Source of the DNA: Ectothiorhodospiraceae bacterium
GTDB taxonomy: Bacteria; Pseudomonadota; Gammaproteobacteria; Nitrococcales; Aquisalimonadaceae
Assembly (NCBI GenBank): GCA_020831885.1
Contig: JAFIFU010000031.1
Location: 1 to 42,632, forward strand
Direction: 5' to 3'
Length of the DNA stretch: 42,632 nucleotides
In this document: positions 9,013 through 22,196 of the stretch, piece after piece
Layout of the letters: each line of letters opens with the position of its first letter
How positions within the stretch are numbered: position 1 is the stretch's first letter
Translations under genes and position numbers: made by a program
The notes under the pieces: model-generated
Seen by the model: the letters and a program-made list of their open reading frames with translations, nothing else
What the model was told of the DNA's origin: nothing
Database searches by the model: none

Positions 9013-10347
9013 GTGGACGGCGCTGTCTGGCAATACTGTCTCGAACGCCTGGAGGGGGAGATACCCGACCAGCAACTGAACACCTGGATTCGTCCACTGC
9101 AAGCGGTGGAGGATGCCAGCCAGTTGCGACTGTTGGCGCCAAACCGCTTCGTGCTGGACTGGGTGCGTGAACACTACATCGCCCGGATCGAGGAACTGGT
9201 CGACCAGCACGGCGCGGGACGGGCACGACAAGTGATCCTGGACATCGGTAGTTCCGGTTCCCCGGCGACGGCAGGCAGGAAGGCGCCAACCAGCGTTGCT
9301 CCGCAACAGGGGGCCGGCGTCGTGTCCAGCTCCAACATCAACCCCCGTTTCACCTTCGACACCTTCGTGGAAGGGAAATCCAACCAGCTCGCCCGGGCCG
9401 CCTGCACGCAGGTCGCCGACAACCCCGGCGGCTCCTACAACCCCCTGTTCCTCTACGGTGGTGTAGGTCTGGGTAAAACCCACCTGATGCACGCCATCGG
9501 CAATGTCATGCTGCAAAAGAACCCGAACGCCAAGGTGCTTTACCTGCACTCCGAACGGTTTGTGGGCGACATGGTGAAGGCGCTGCAGCACAATGCCATC
9601 AACGAGTTCAAGCGCCACTACCGCAGCGCCGACGCCCTGCTGATCGACGACATCCAGTTTTTCGCGGGTAAGGAGCGCTCCCAGGAGGAGTTTTTCCATA
9701 CTTTCAATGCACTCCTGGAAGGGCAACAGCAGGTGGTGTTGACCTGTGACCGCTATCCCAAGGAAGTCGACGGGCTGGAGGAACGACTCAAATCCCGATT
9801 CGGCTGGGGCCTGACTGTTGCCATCGAACCCCCTGAACTGGAAACACGCGTCGCCATTCTCATGAGCAAAGCCGCGCAGGAAGGCATTGACCTCCCGGAT
9901 GAGGTGGCATTTTTCATCGGCAAACGCATCTGGTCGAATATCCGTGAGTTGGAGGGCGCATTGCGCCGCGTGATCGCCAATGCGCAGTTCACCGGCTCAC
10001 CAATCACGGTGGATTTCACCAAGGAAGCGCTGAAGGATCTTCTGGCCCTGCAGGACAAGCTGGTCACCGTAGAGAACATACAGAAGACGGTTGCGGAGTA
10101 CTTCAAGATCCGGGTATCCGATTTGCTTTCCAAGCGACGAAGTCGCTCCATCACCCGTCCCCGGCAACTGGCCATGGCACTTTCCAAGGAACTCACCAGC
10201 CACAGCCTGCCAGAGATCGGGGACGCGTTTGGCGGTCGGGACCACACCACGGTGCTGCACGCCTGTCGCAAGGTGGTGGAACTGCGGGAATCCGATCCCC
10301 GCATCGCGGAGGATTATGCGAACCTCCTGCGGACCCTGACGACATGA
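9013..10347 (+). CDS. dnaA: Chromosomal replication initiator protein DnaA
   Basis: A 444-residue AAA+ initiator that binds DnaA boxes and melts the origin. Domain I begins [25 protein letters not shown]. Domain III carries Walker [10 protein letters not shown] (near residue 150) and Walker B LLIDDIQF (near 212). Domain IV has the DNA-binding helix-turn-helix with [21 protein letters not shown]. The start is GTG at 9013 with GAGG 7 nt upstream. A short linker replaces the long domain II of some relatives. Origin-like sequences flank both ends of the gene. Confidence 0.98.
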   Translation: MDGAVWQYCLERLEGEIPDQQLNTWIRPLQAVEDASQLRLLAPNRFVLDWVREHYIARIEELVDQHGAGRARQVILDIGSSGSPATAGRKAPTSVAPQQGAGVVSSSNINPRFTFDTFVEGKSNQLARAACTQVADNPGGSYNPLFLYGGVGLGKTHLMHAIGNVMLQKNPNAKVLYLHSERFVGDMVKALQHNAINEFKRHYRSADALLIDDIQFFAGKERSQEEFFHTFNALLEGQQQVVLTCDRYPKEVDGLEERLKSRFGWGLTVAIEPPELETRVAILMSKAAQEGIDLPDEVAFFIGKRIWSNIRELEGALRRVIANAQFTGSPITVDFTKEALKDLLALQDKLVTVENIQKTVAEYFKIRVSDLLSKRRSRSITRPRQLAMALSKELTSHSLPEIGDAFGGRDHTTVLHACRKVVELRESDPRIAEDYANLLRTLTT

Positions 10348-10574
10348 GCATGTGGATAAGCTGTGGGGCAGACTGGGGATACCGTGGGGATGAAACTTAT
10401 CCACAGCATTTCACCAGGTCATTCCAGCACTTGCGCCTGTATCCATCCACCGGGAGTTTGATTTTAAATCATTGAAATTAAACTTAAATAATAACTTCTC
10501 CACACAGAACCCCGTGTATAACAGTAACAACAGGGTTTAAAGGAACTTAATTTATTAACAGGTAACGGGACGCC
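10348..10574. other. Probable oriC in the dnaA-dnaN gap
   Basis: Two perfect DnaA boxes are present: TGTGGATAA at 10351-10359 (reverse) and TTATCCACA at 10397-10405 (forward). Near matches are TTCTCCACA at 10496-10504 and CGTGTATAA at 10513-10521 (reverse). An AT-rich stretch at 10455-10497, in sharp contrast to the GC-rich surroundings, is a good unwinding element. dnaN transcription signals must also lie here. The whole gap is 227 bp, so this is a compact origin. Calling it functional is inference. Confidence 0.7.
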
Positions 10575-11675
10575 ATGAACATCGAGATCCAACGTGAAGC
10601 ATTGCTCCGTCCGCTCCAGGCTGTCATCGGTGTGGTGGAGCGCCGGCAGACACTCCCGGTACTGGCCAATGCCCTGCTGGTGGCCGGTGACGAGGGCCTG
10701 TCCATGACCACCACCGATCTTGAGGTGGAGCTGGTCGCACGAACGGAAGGGCAGATTCATGAAGGCGGCCAGATCACTGTGCCCGCCCGCAAGCTGGTGG
10801 ATATCGTCCGGAATCTGCCGGAGGGTGCCACGGTCCGTTTGACGCTGGATCAGGATCGGGCTGTGGTGAGTGCCGAACGCAGCCGGTTCACCCTGGCCAC
10901 CCTTCCCGCCACCGAGTTTCCAACCGTTGAAGACATCGGGGAGACGGAACCCGTCCTGCTGCCTCAGGGCCATCTTCGGGAACTGATTGATAAAACGCAC
11001 TTTTCGATGGCGGTACAGGATGTCCGCTATTACCTGAACGGCTTGCTGCTGGAGCTGGATCCCGAGCGGCTCCGGGCGGTGGCCACCGACGGTCATCGAC
11101 TGGCATTGGGTGAACTGAGTGGCAACGTCCAGGTACAGAACAGCCAGCAGGTGATCGTCCCCCGTAAAGGCGTACAGGAACTCCTGCGGCTGCTGGACGA
11201 TTCGGATGACCAGGTACGACTGGAACTCAGCAGTAATCACATCCGGGTCACGCTTCCGGAGCTCCGGTTCACGTCCAAACTGATCGACGGCCGCTTCCCC
11301 GACTATCAGCGGGTGATCCCGAATGTGGAGGGCAATGTCATGCTCGCGGACCGGGAAACCCTGCGTCAGGCACTGGTCCGTGCCTCCATTCTTTCCAATG
11401 AAAAATACCGCGGGGTCCGTTTCACGCTGGACAAGGACAGCCTGAAGATTCAGTCCAACAACCCGGAGCAGGAACAGGCGGACGAGGAGTTGGCGGTGGA
11501 CTATGCGGGTACGCCGCTGGAAGTCGGCTTCAACGCCAGCTATCTCCTGGATGCCCTGGGCGCTATGCAAAGCGAGCAAGTGCGCATGGGCCTGGTGGAT
11601 GCCAACAGCAGTTGCCTACTCCAGGATACGGAAAATGCCGGATACAGCTACGTTGTCATGCCGATGCGGCTTTAA
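10575..11675 (+). CDS. dnaN: DNA polymerase III beta sliding clamp
   Basis: A 366-residue beta clamp, the ring-shaped processivity factor that tethers polymerase III and recruits many repair proteins. It begins MNIEIQREALLRPLQAVIGVVERRQTLPVLANALL and ends YVVMPMRL, the conserved C-terminus near the peptide-binding pocket. Three clamp domains of about 120 residues fit the length. It lies between the origin region and recF, as in most gammaproteobacteria. Confidence 0.98.
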   Translation: MNIEIQREALLRPLQAVIGVVERRQTLPVLANALLVAGDEGLSMTTTDLEVELVARTEGQIHEGGQITVPARKLVDIVRNLPEGATVRLTLDQDRAVVSAERSRFTLATLPATEFPTVEDIGETEPVLLPQGHLRELIDKTHFSMAVQDVRYYLNGLLLELDPERLRAVATDGHRLALGELSGNVQVQNSQQVIVPRKGVQELLRLLDDSDDQVRLELSSNHIRVTLPELRFTSKLIDGRFPDYQRVIPNVEGNVMLADRETLRQALVRASILSNEKYRGVRFTLDKDSLKIQSNNPEQEQADEELAVDYAGTPLEVGFNASYLLDALGAMQSEQVRMGLVDANSSCLLQDTENAGYSYVVMPMRL

Positions 11676-11703
11676 GGAAGCGCTGAACGATTCCGATGGT
11701 GCT

Positions 11704-11729
11704 CTGCGGAGCCCTTCGGGGCTTTGCAG
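11704..11729 (+). repeat. 11-bp hairpin with TTCG loop between dnaN and recF
   Basis: The left arm CTGCGGAGCCC pairs with GGGCTTTGCAG across a TTCG loop; two of the eleven RNA pairs are G-U. UUCG loops are very stable in RNA. No T-tract follows, so it is not a classical intrinsic terminator. It may protect or attenuate the dnaN transcript ahead of recF. Confidence 0.65.
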
Positions 11730-11816
11730 CGTGTCCGGGTTCGGTGTTGCGGCGCTTGCCAAGCGATTGCCAGTGATCCCCGCGGATGAATGGCGGAATT
11801 CGGATACTGGGCACCG

Positions 11817-15327
<3,511 letters not shown>

Positions 15328-15700
15328 GCAGGGCTGCCGATAGCCTTCCCCCTTTCCGGGCATTGGGGCTGACGTGTCGTGGTTCCGCCGCGGCTCGTCA
15401 GTCATCCACACCCATCTCCTCCCCCACCTCCCTTCCCGGTAACGCAAGGAATCACTGGGAGCGCTGCAGACGCGCTCTGGATAGGTGTCGTCATGGAGCG
15501 CCGCGCTGCGGTTCGTTTCTGGGCCGCTGGGTTGCGGCCACGGGTCCACGCTTCTGGCCCCCTGACCACGACCATCACGGGAACATGGCTTTAACTTGTG
15601 AAAGCTTGGACAGGAAGGTCCGGAGACGGCGAGGCAGGGGGGTCAGATAACGGGCTTGGATGGGATTGCGGTGGCGCCGGCATCTGGCGAACGGGCGGAG

Positions 15701-15716
15701 TGTTCCACGTGGAACA
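15701..15716. promoter_or_regulatory. parS site 2
   Basis: TGTTCCACGTGGAACA, a perfect parS palindrome identical to the copy in recF. It is 13 bp from site 3 and just beyond the plsC stop. Confidence 0.94.
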
Positions 15717-15729
15717 TGGGGTCCGACGG

Positions 15730-15745
15730 TGTTCCACGTGGAACA
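15730..15745. promoter_or_regulatory. parS site 3
   Basis: TGTTCCACGTGGAACA, identical to sites 1 and 2. The start-to-start distance from site 2 is 29 bp, close to three helical turns, so two ParB dimers could sit on about the same face of the DNA. Confidence 0.94.
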
Positions 15746-15752
15746 TTATCCC

Positions 15753-16547
15753 TCAGCCGGCATCTGAAGGCGTTTCATACACAGTGCTGATCGCCCGGGT
15801 ATTGGTCTCGATCCAGTCCCTGACTTCATCCAGAATCACGTCCGCATCACGTCCCTTCGGGTCAATGGCCGGACCGATCCGAACCCGTATCCGTCCGGGA
15901 TACTTTAAAAAGGAATTACGGGGCCAGCACTCGCCGGCATTGTGCGCAACCGGAATGATCGGCACGCCGGTGTCCGCGGACAGGATTGCCCCGCCCGGAC
16001 GATATCTGCCTGCCCGCCCGGCAGGGATCCGGGTTCCCTCCGGGAAAATGATAATCCACCGGCCTTCCCGGATCCGCTCCCTTCCCTGTTCCAGCATCTG
16101 TTCCATGGCCTTCTTTCGGGCGCTGCGGTCGATGGCGATGGGCTGGAGCATGCCCAGGGCCCATCCAATCAGGGGGATCTTCATCAGTTCCCGTTTCAGC
16201 ACCCAGGTCTGCGGGTGGAACCAGTACTGGGTAGCCAGCGTCTCCCAGGCGGACTGGTGCTTGCACATGACGATGCACGCCCGGTCCGGAATATGCTCCG
16301 TGCCCTCCACCTGGTGGTGAATGCCGCAGCAGATTCTCGCCCACCAGAGCAGGAAGAAGCTCCAGCGTATGAACAGCCAGTATCTGCCCCGGTACGGGAG
16401 AAACATGGCGACAAGAATACCGATGGTACCGAACAGCAGGGTCGCCAGCAGTGCTCCCAGGGCCCACAATACCGAGCCGGGTAGTGCCAGCAGCTTCTGC
16501 CCCACGGAACGATGGAGCATGGGTGGCGGGCGTTTGCCGTCGGTCAT
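15753..16547 (-). CDS. plsC: 1-acyl-sn-glycerol-3-phosphate acyltransferase
   Basis: A 264-residue PlsC-type acyltransferase that makes phosphatidic acid from lysophosphatidic acid. The N-terminal part has hydrophobic segments (LGALLATLLFGTIGILVAMFL and a Trp-rich stretch). The catalytic block is KHQSAWET, an HX4E variant of the usual HX4D, and the substrate block is FPEGTRIPAG. The start at 16547 has a strong GAGGAGG site. It overlaps gmhB by 4 nt (ATGA), so both should be cotranscribed. Position after gyrB and beside gmhB matches pseudomonads. Confidence 0.92.
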   Translation of the reverse strand: MTDGKRPPPMLHRSVGQKLLALPGSVLWALGALLATLLFGTIGILVAMFLPYRGRYWLFIRWSFFLLWWARICCGIHHQVEGTEHIPDRACIVMCKHQSAWETLATQYWFHPQTWVLKRELMKIPLIGWALGMLQPIAIDRSARKKAMEQMLEQGRERIREGRWIIIFPEGTRIPAGRAGRYRPGGAILSADTGVPIIPVAHNAGECWPRNSFLKYPGRIRVRIGPAIDPKGRDADVILDEVRDWIETNTRAISTVYETPSDAG

Positions 16548-17110
16548 GGTTTCCTCCTCGATTCGTTCTTATCCGTTGTTCCGGCAAGCAGGGCATCGAC
16601 CGCTGCTGACAGGTCCTGATAGGTTTCCACGTCCTCTGCTTTGCCGGCGTTCCGGGTCCGTTGGCCCTTCCCGGTCAACACGAGAATGGGGCGGGCGCCA
16701 ACGGCCCGTGCGGCTTCCAGGTCCCGATCCGCATCCCCGATCACCGGCACATCCCGGAGGGAAAAACCCAGTCGCTCTGCGGCACGGAGCAGCAGACCGG
16801 GGCGGGGTTTGCGGCAATCGCAGCCGTCATCCGGGCCGTGAGGGCAAACGAAGATTCCGTCTATACCCCCACCGGCGGCCTCCACCAACTCCACCAGACG
16901 GGCGTGGATGGCATTGAGGGTATCCTCGGTGAACAGGCCTCGCGCCAGCCCGGATTGATTGGTGCATACGGCGACTAGCCAACCGGCCCGTGAAAGTCGG
17001 GCGATGGCGTCAATACTGCCCGGGAGGGGCTGCCACTCATGAACGCTGCGGATGTAGTTGTCGGAGTCCTGATTGATCACTCCGTCCCGATCAAGAATGA
17101 CAGCCCCCAT
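16544..17110 (-). CDS. gmhB: D-glycero-beta-D-manno-heptose 1,7-bisphosphate 7-phosphatase
   Basis: A 188-residue HAD-family phosphatase of the ADP-heptose pathway for LPS core synthesis. The nucleophile motif is LDRDGVINQDSDNYI, followed by CTNQSG, the zinc-binding cluster CPHGPDDGCDCRKP and the acidic GDADRDLEAA. I take the ATG at 17110 (MGAVILDRDG); the open frame extends upstream into glyS sequence without family resemblance. It lies 13 nt after glyS and overlaps plsC by 4 nt. Confidence 0.95.
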   Translation of the reverse strand: MGAVILDRDGVINQDSDNYIRSVHEWQPLPGSIDAIARLSRAGWLVAVCTNQSGLARGLFTEDTLNAIHARLVELVEAAGGGIDGIFVCPHGPDDGCDCRKPRPGLLLRAAERLGFSLRDVPVIGDADRDLEAARAVGARPILVLTGKGQRTRNAGKAEDVETYQDLSAAVDALLAGTTDKNESRRKP

Positions 17111-17123
17111 GGCGTTATCCGGC

Positions 17124-19232
17124 TCAGCCGGCAGCGGGCAACTGCGAAATGTCCGCCACACTGCTGAAAAGCGTGGCGAGCTGTTGCAGCAGCGCAAGGC
17201 GATTGTTCCGGATGCGCTTGTCCTCGGCCATGACCATGACCTGATCAAAAAACGCGTCCACGGCGGAGCGGGCGCCCGCCAGCCGCTCCAGTGCCTGAGC
17301 GTAATCACCCCGCTCCGCCAGGGCGGTGACCTCTATCGCCAGGGGCTGAACAGTGTCGTACAGCGTGCGTTCCTCCTGGCACTGAAACAGACCGGGTTCA
17401 GGTTGGCCGGGCCGCTCATCCGCCTTCCGTAGGATATTGATCACCCGCTTGTTGGCTGCTGCGAGACTGGCGGCTGCGTCCAGCCTCTGGAAGCCGGCGC
17501 ATGCCAGTAACCGCCGGTGGAAATCCAGAGGGTCATCAATAGGGCGTGGTGGGTTATCCTCCACCGACACCCGTACCGCGCGCACCGCCTCAAACAGTTC
17601 AGGGGCGTAACCCTGGTCCAGGTAATAGCCGCGCAGGCGCTCCATGCAGAAATCCAGCACGGGTTCCACCTGGGTCCTCGCGTTCACGTCGTCGGGCTGG
17701 TGCTCCGCCGCCAGTTCCAGCAAGGCCTTCAGGGACAGACTTCGCTCCCGCTCGATCAGTGTGCGCAGCAGCCCCAGGGCCGAGCGGCGCAAACCGAAAG
17801 GATCCTTGTCTCCGGTGGGCGACTGACCGATAGCGAAGATGCCAACCAGAGTGTCCGCGCGGCTGGCGATGGCCAGCAACTGACCCAGTGGACTGGATGC
17901 GACCCGATCACCGGCGAAGCGGGGCTGATAGAATTCGTCCAGCGCTGCCGGGATTCCATCGCCCAGGCCGTCATGCTGTGCGTAGTACCGCCCCATGATG
18001 CCCTGCAGTTCCGGGAATTCCGCAACCATCTCCGTGAGCAGGTCGCAGCGCGCCAGCATGGCGGCCTTCTCCGCCACGGCCGGCGTGACTCCGAACGGCT
18101 CTGCCAGGTGGCGCGCCAGCGACGCGACGCGCAGCGCCTGGTCGTACAGCGTGCCCAGGCGCCGCTGGAATACGATATCCTTCAAACCCTCCACCCGCTC
18201 GGCCAGTGGTCGCCGACGGTCCTGCTCCCAGAAGAAGGCGGCGTCTGCCAGTCGTGGCCGGATCACCCGTTCATTGCCGTGGGCCACCTGCTGGGGATCC
18301 CGGCTCTCCAGATTGGCCATGGTGATGAACCGCGGCATCAAGCGTCCGTTGGCATCCCGCACCGGGAAATACTTCTGATGCCCCTGCATGCTGGAGATAA
18401 GTGCCTCCGGTGGCACTTCCAGGAAACGCTCATCGAAACTCCCCACAACGGGCACCGGCCACTCAACCAGAGCCGTCACCTCGTCCAGCAGATCCTCGTC
18501 CAGTACCGCCTCCCCATTCATGGCCAGAGCCGCTTTCCGGGCACCGTCATGGACCAACGCCCGGCGCTCCTGGAAATCGACCACAACCCGGCCTTTGTCC
18601 CTCAGCAGGTCCGGGTAATCACCCGGGGAATCGATGGACAGCGGTTCCGGCGCGTGAAAGCGATGGCCCCTGGTCTCACGGCCGCTCTCCACACCCAGAA
18701 TCCTCGCCGGCACTACCTGGTCCCCGAATAACAGCACCAGCCAGTGTACCGGGCGGACAAACGCCGCGTCCCCGGCCCCCCAACGCATGCGTTTGGGGAT
18801 GGGGAGCCTGGTCAGTGCCTGATCTACCAGCTCCGGCAGCAGCTCCACGGTGGCCTTGCCCTTGCGCACACCCCGGTAGACGAGCCAGGCACCCTTCTCC
18901 GTCTCCAGGGTTTCCAGCGCCTCCGGCGACACACCGCAGGAACGGGCGAACCCTTCGCCGGCCTTGGTCATCCTTCCATCCGTGTCATAGGCCGCGCTCA
19001 ACGCCGGTCCGCGGCGTACAAGAGGCTCATCGGCCTGGCGTTCCTGTAACCCCTCCACCTGGACAGCCAGTCGTCGTGGGCTGGCATAGGCGTGATGCCT
19101 GGAGAAGGCCAGGCCGGCCTTCTCCAGGCCTTGCACCAGGTTGTGCGCAAAAGCATCCATCAATCCCCGCAACGCGATGGGTGGCAACTCCTCGGTGCCG
19201 AGTTCTACCAGCAGATCCCGGGTATCACTCAT
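17124..19232 (-). CDS. glyS: Glycyl-tRNA synthetase beta subunit
   Basis: A 702-residue beta subunit of the bacterial alpha2beta2 glycyl-tRNA synthetase, which mainly supplies tRNA recognition. It begins [24 protein letters not shown] and contains [21 protein letters not shown] and [18 protein letters not shown], all typical. The C-terminal region resembles an anticodon-binding domain. The ATG overlaps the glyQ stop by 4 nt, which should keep the two subunits in balance. Confidence 0.97.
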   Translation of the reverse strand: MSDTRDLLVELGTEELPPIALRGLMDAFAHNLVQGLEKAGLAFSRHHAYASPRRLAVQVEGLQERQADEPLVRRGPALSAAYDTDGRMTKAGEGFARSCGVSPEALETLETEKGAWLVYRGVRKGKATVELLPELVDQALTRLPIPKRMRWGAGDAAFVRPVHWLVLLFGDQVVPARILGVESGRETRGHRFHAPEPLSIDSPGDYPDLLRDKGRVVVDFQERRALVHDGARKAALAMNGEAVLDEDLLDEVTALVEWPVPVVGSFDERFLEVPPEALISSMQGHQKYFPVRDANGRLMPRFITMANLESRDPQQVAHGNERVIRPRLADAAFFWEQDRRRPLAERVEGLKDIVFQRRLGTLYDQALRVASLARHLAEPFGVTPAVAEKAAMLARCDLLTEMVAEFPELQGIMGRYYAQHDGLGDGIPAALDEFYQPRFAGDRVASSPLGQLLAIASRADTLVGIFAIGQSPTGDKDPFGLRRSALGLLRTLIERERSLSLKALLELAAEHQPDDVNARTQVEPVLDFCMERLRGYYLDQGYAPELFEAVRAVRVSVEDNPPRPIDDPLDFHRRLLACAGFQRLDAAASLAAANKRVINILRKADERPGQPEPGLFQCQEERTLYDTVQPLAIEVTALAERGDYAQALERLAGARSAVDAFFDQVMVMAEDKRIRNNRLALLQQLATLFSSVADISQLPAAG

Positions 19233-20158
19233 GCCACGGCCTCCTGCGCCAGGGGAAAGCCCAGTTCCTCACGCCGGGTGAAGTAAAGCTCGGCCACGGC
19301 CCGTGCCAGGCCGCGAACGCGCAGAATATAGCGCTGCCGTTCGGTGACCGAGATGGCGTGCCGCGCGTCCAGCAGATTAAAGGTATGGGATGCCTTCAGG
19401 CATTGTTCGTAAGCGGGGAGCGGCAAGCCCAGTCCGATCAGCCGCTGGCTCTCCCGCTCGCACTGATCAAACCAGGAGAACAGGGCTTCCGTATCCGCAT
19501 GCTCGAAGTTGTACGCGGACTGCTCCACCTCGTTCTGATGGTAGACATCACCATAGGTCACGGTCCCGCCGGGGCCCCGGGTCCAGACCAGGTCGTAGAC
19601 GCTCTCCGCCCCCTGCAGGTACATGGCGATACGCTCCAGGCCATAGGTGATCTCCCCCATGACGGGTCGGCAGTCCAGGCCCCCAACCTGCTGGAAGTAA
19701 GTGAACTGCGTGATCTCCATTCCGTTCAGCCAGACTTCCCAACCCAGACCCCAGGCGCCCAGCGTCGGCGATTCCCAGTTGTCCTCTACGAAACGCACAT
19801 CGTGCACCAGGAGATCCAGCCCGAGATGGCGCAGGGAATCCAGGTAGCGTTCCTGGATATCCGGCGGGGAGGGCTTCATGACCACCTGGAACTGGTAGTA
19901 GTGCTGCAGTCTGTTGGGGTTCTCACCATAGCGCCCGTCGGTGGGTCGCCGGGATGGCTGCACATAGGCTGCATTCCAGGGTTCCGGGCCCACGGCCCGC
20001 AGAAACGTGGCGGGGTGAAAGGTTCCGGCGCCTACCTCCATATCCAGTGGTTGCAGCACCACGCAGCCCTGTCGGGCCCAGTATTCCTGCAGCGCCAGGA
20101 TCAGCCCCTGGAATGTGGTAATGTCATGTATTGTCTGGTTTGCTGCCTCTTCAGCCAA
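19229..20158 (-). CDS. glyQ: Glycyl-tRNA synthetase alpha subunit
   Basis: The class II catalytic alpha subunit, about 309 residues. Diagnostic segments include [62 protein letters not shown] and [13 protein letters not shown]. No ATG lies near the expected N-terminus. I use the TTG at 20158, about 15 codons before TFQGL and preceded by GGGGTG; the in-frame ATG at 20278 would add about 40 unrelated residues. The gene is certain, the start is not. Confidence 0.95.
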   Translation of the reverse strand: MAEEAANQTIHDITTFQGLILALQEYWARQGCVVLQPLDMEVGAGTFHPATFLRAVGPEPWNAAYVQPSRRPTDGRYGENPNRLQHYYQFQVVMKPSPPDIQERYLDSLRHLGLDLLVHDVRFVEDNWESPTLGAWGLGWEVWLNGMEITQFTYFQQVGGLDCRPVMGEITYGLERIAMYLQGAESVYDLVWTRGPGGTVTYGDVYHQNEVEQSAYNFEHADTEALFSWFDQCERESQRLIGLGLPLPAYEQCLKASHTFNLLDARHAISVTERQRYILRVRGLARAVAELYFTRREELGFPLAQEAVA

Positions 20159-20341
20159 GACGCACCCCGTGATATATGAAACGTGAGGACACCCGCCTGC
20201 CGCCGATACAGTCACAGGCCGGGCCGGCCCCAGCGGCCGGTCAACAGCGACGGAGTATACCCTGTGAACAGGCCCCATGTATAAAGGCGTGCCGGTGGAA
20301 CTGTCGATTCCATAACGGTTTTCCCCAACGGAGGACTGTCC

Positions 20342-20830
20342 ATGGTGAATCTCATTACCGGCGCTGGTGAAACCGATTCCTGGTACCGGTTGGTGATGGA
20401 AGCGGAACAGACCGCGCAGCGCTATCTGCCGGAGGAAACGGAGAGCTACCTGGTCTTCCTGCTGATGCGGTACCAGCGACGGCCGGACCTGGTCCGCCGT
20501 GTGATGGCCATGACCTATCTGCGTGCCATGCTCAGCAGCGGACGGGTTCAGCAGGAGCGGCTACAGGATGTGGGAGACCAATGCCTGATGCTCGCTGGCC
20601 TGTTCCCCGGGCAGGCAGCCCGGCGCCGCGTCCGCGTGGATTACTTCGTGGAACTGGGCCGCGGCGCCTATTACCGGCGCGCTGCGGGGGATGCGGATCC
20701 CGATGATTCCGTCTACGCCAGCCTGGCACAGCATTTCCCGGATCTGATGCGGGTGCTGCAGGCCATACGCCAGCAACGACCCGATCAGCACCCCGAACTG
20801 ACGGTGATGCCCGACACCACCCGCCACTGA
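20342..20830 (+). CDS. Uncharacterised 162-residue protein
   Basis: I do not recognise this family. The start at 20342 has a good GGAGG site 8 nt upstream, and the protein has no signal peptide or membrane helix, so it should be cytoplasmic. It is predicted mostly helical and rich in Arg and Leu. Notable stretches are [19 protein letters not shown], a conserved-looking [19 protein letters not shown] and an acidic [23 protein letters not shown]. The tail is Pro/Gln-rich. It lies divergent from glyQ and 73 nt before the PP-loop gene in the same direction, so it may belong to the same transcript, though a promoter could lie in that gap. Confidence 0.85.
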   Translation: MVNLITGAGETDSWYRLVMEAEQTAQRYLPEETESYLVFLLMRYQRRPDLVRRVMAMTYLRAMLSSGRVQQERLQDVGDQCLMLAGLFPGQAARRRVRVDYFVELGRGAYYRRAAGDADPDDSVYASLAQHFPDLMRVLQAIRQQRPDQHPELTVMPDTTRH

Positions 20831-20903
20831 GACAGAAGAATCCCCAGTCGGCGCCACGATTTGCTATCATGCGGCACTTTTCAGCAGCCGTTCCGCAATC
20901 ATC

Positions 20904-21953
20904 ATGACCCGACAGATTCGCGCTGTTGCCCTGATCTCCGGCGGCCTGGATTCCATGCTGGCGGCCCGCCTGATCCAGGAACAGGGTGTGCAGGTGGAGG
21001 GCCTCAATTTCTACACCGGATTCTGCGTCGAGGGGCATACTCATGCTATCCGGCGGCAGGAGCGCGAGCGCCCGAAGCGCAACAACGCCCTGTGGGTCGC
21101 GGAGCAACTGGGCATCCCCCTGCACATTGTCGATGTGGTGGAGGACTACAAGGACGTGGTCATCAATCCGAGGCACGGCTACGGACAGAACATGAATCCG
21201 TGTCTGGACTGCAAGGGTTTCATGGTTGCCCGTGCCCGGGAATGGATGGAGGCCAACGGTTTCGATTTCATCATCACCGGGGAAGTGATCGGTCAACGGC
21301 CCAAGTCACAACTGCGTCGCAGCATGCCAATCGTGGCCCGGGAATCCGGGGCCGGCGACCGGCTGCTACGACCGCTTTGCGCCCAGTTGCTGGAACCCAC
21401 CCTCCCCGAGCGTGAAGGCTGGGTTGACCGGGAGCGATTGCTGGACTGGAGCGGTCGCAGCCGCAAGCCGCAAATGCGCCTGGCCGAACGCTTCGGGTTC
21501 CGGGACTATGCCCAGCCGGCCGGGGGTTGCTGCTTTCTCACCGATCCCAGCTACAGCCGCAAGCTCAAGGATCTCTGGGCTGCCCGGGGCGAGCGCCGCT
21601 ATGAGCTGGATGACATCATGCTGCTCAAGGTGGGCCGTCACCTGCGACCGCGGAACCACTTCAAGCTGATCATCGCCCGGGAGGAAGGGGAAAACCGCTT
21701 TCTGGAGGGATATCGCCGCTGTTTTACCCACCTGGAGCCGGTTAGCCACGCCGGTCCCCTGTGCCTGTTGGACGGCTCGGCCGACGAGGATGATCTGACA
21801 TTGGCTGCCCGACTTGTGGCCCGCTTCAGCCGGGGCCGGGAATCGCCCAGCGTCACCGTGGCGGTGGCCGACGCCGGCGGCGGCGGGCGCCGGGAGCTGT
21901 CCGTTTCACCGATGCCCGCCGACCAGGTGCCCCGTCGCTGGTACATCACATGA
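20904..21953 (+). CDS. PP-loop ATPase with NFACT-R-like C-terminus, probable tRNA thiolation enzyme
   Basis: A 349-residue protein. The N-terminal PP-loop (SGGLDS, residues 12-17) is the ATP pyrophosphatase motif used by ThiI and MnmA to adenylate uridine before sulfur insertion. Cys residues are suggestively placed: C100xxC103 in NPCLDCKGF and C209-C210 in AGGCCFLTD, which could relay persulfide or bind an Fe-S cluster. The segment from about 235, with LLKVGRHLRPRNHFKLIIAREEGENRFLEGYR, resembles the NFACT-R RNA-binding domain. Overlap with a TusA-like carrier supports sulfur transfer to RNA. The exact modified base is not evident. It lacks the THUMP domain of classical ThiI. Confidence 0.8.
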   Translation: MTRQIRAVALISGGLDSMLAARLIQEQGVQVEGLNFYTGFCVEGHTHAIRRQERERPKRNNALWVAEQLGIPLHIVDVVEDYKDVVINPRHGYGQNMNPCLDCKGFMVARAREWMEANGFDFIITGEVIGQRPKSQLRRSMPIVARESGAGDRLLRPLCAQLLEPTLPEREGWVDRERLLDWSGRSRKPQMRLAERFGFRDYAQPAGGCCFLTDPSYSRKLKDLWAARGERRYELDDIMLLKVGRHLRPRNHFKLIIAREEGENRFLEGYRRCFTHLEPVSHAGPLCLLDGSADEDDLTLAARLVARFSRGRESPSVTVAVADAGGGGRRELSVSPMPADQVPRRWYIT

Positions 21954-22192
21954 GTGAACAATCCATGCAGCGCCAAGAGATCGATGCCCGGGGTCTCCTC
22001 TGTCCCATGCCGGTCATCCGGCTTCAACAGGCGGCTCCCGCCTGCGACAAGGGCGATGAGCTGGACGTCCTTGCCACTGATCCCGGGGTCCGGGCCGATA
22101 TTCCCGCCTGGTGTCGTGTCCATGGCCATGAGGTCGTGGAAATCCGTGAAGAGGGTTATACCATTCGGGTCAGGGTCCGCATCGGCGGATGA
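21950..22192 (+). CDS. TusA-like sulfur carrier protein
   Basis: An 80-residue SirA/TusA-family protein. The motif DARGLLCPMPVIRLQQA contains the CPxP Cys that carries a persulfide. VLATDPGVRADIPAWCRVHGHEVVEI is the rest of the fold. It overlaps the PP-loop gene by 4 nt (ATGA), so it is probably the dedicated sulfur donor for that enzyme. A second in-frame ATG at 21965 is also plausible as the start. I do not name it tusA because family members with other partners exist. Confidence 0.9.
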   Translation: MSEQSMQRQEIDARGLLCPMPVIRLQQAAPACDKGDELDVLATDPGVRADIPAWCRVHGHEVVEIREEGYTIRVRVRIGG

Positions 22193-22196
22193 ATTA

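Larger units (their letters stand above)
15328..15752. other. 425-bp gyrB-plsC intergenic region
   Basis: This lies between the gyrB stop and the plsC stop, which converge. No convincing gene is seen: open frames here lack ribosome sites and family features. The right end holds two parS sites. A weak inverted repeat GAGCGC/GCGCTC lies near 15459-15477. I see no clear intrinsic terminator for gyrB or plsC. Confidence 0.7.

Noticed and set aside
11704-11729. The dnaN-recF hairpin as a Rho-independent terminator
   Set aside because: No T-tract follows the stem.
15363-15650. A possible 95-residue gene in the gyrB-plsC gap
   Set aside because: No ribosome site, an Arg/Pro-rich composition and no family features.
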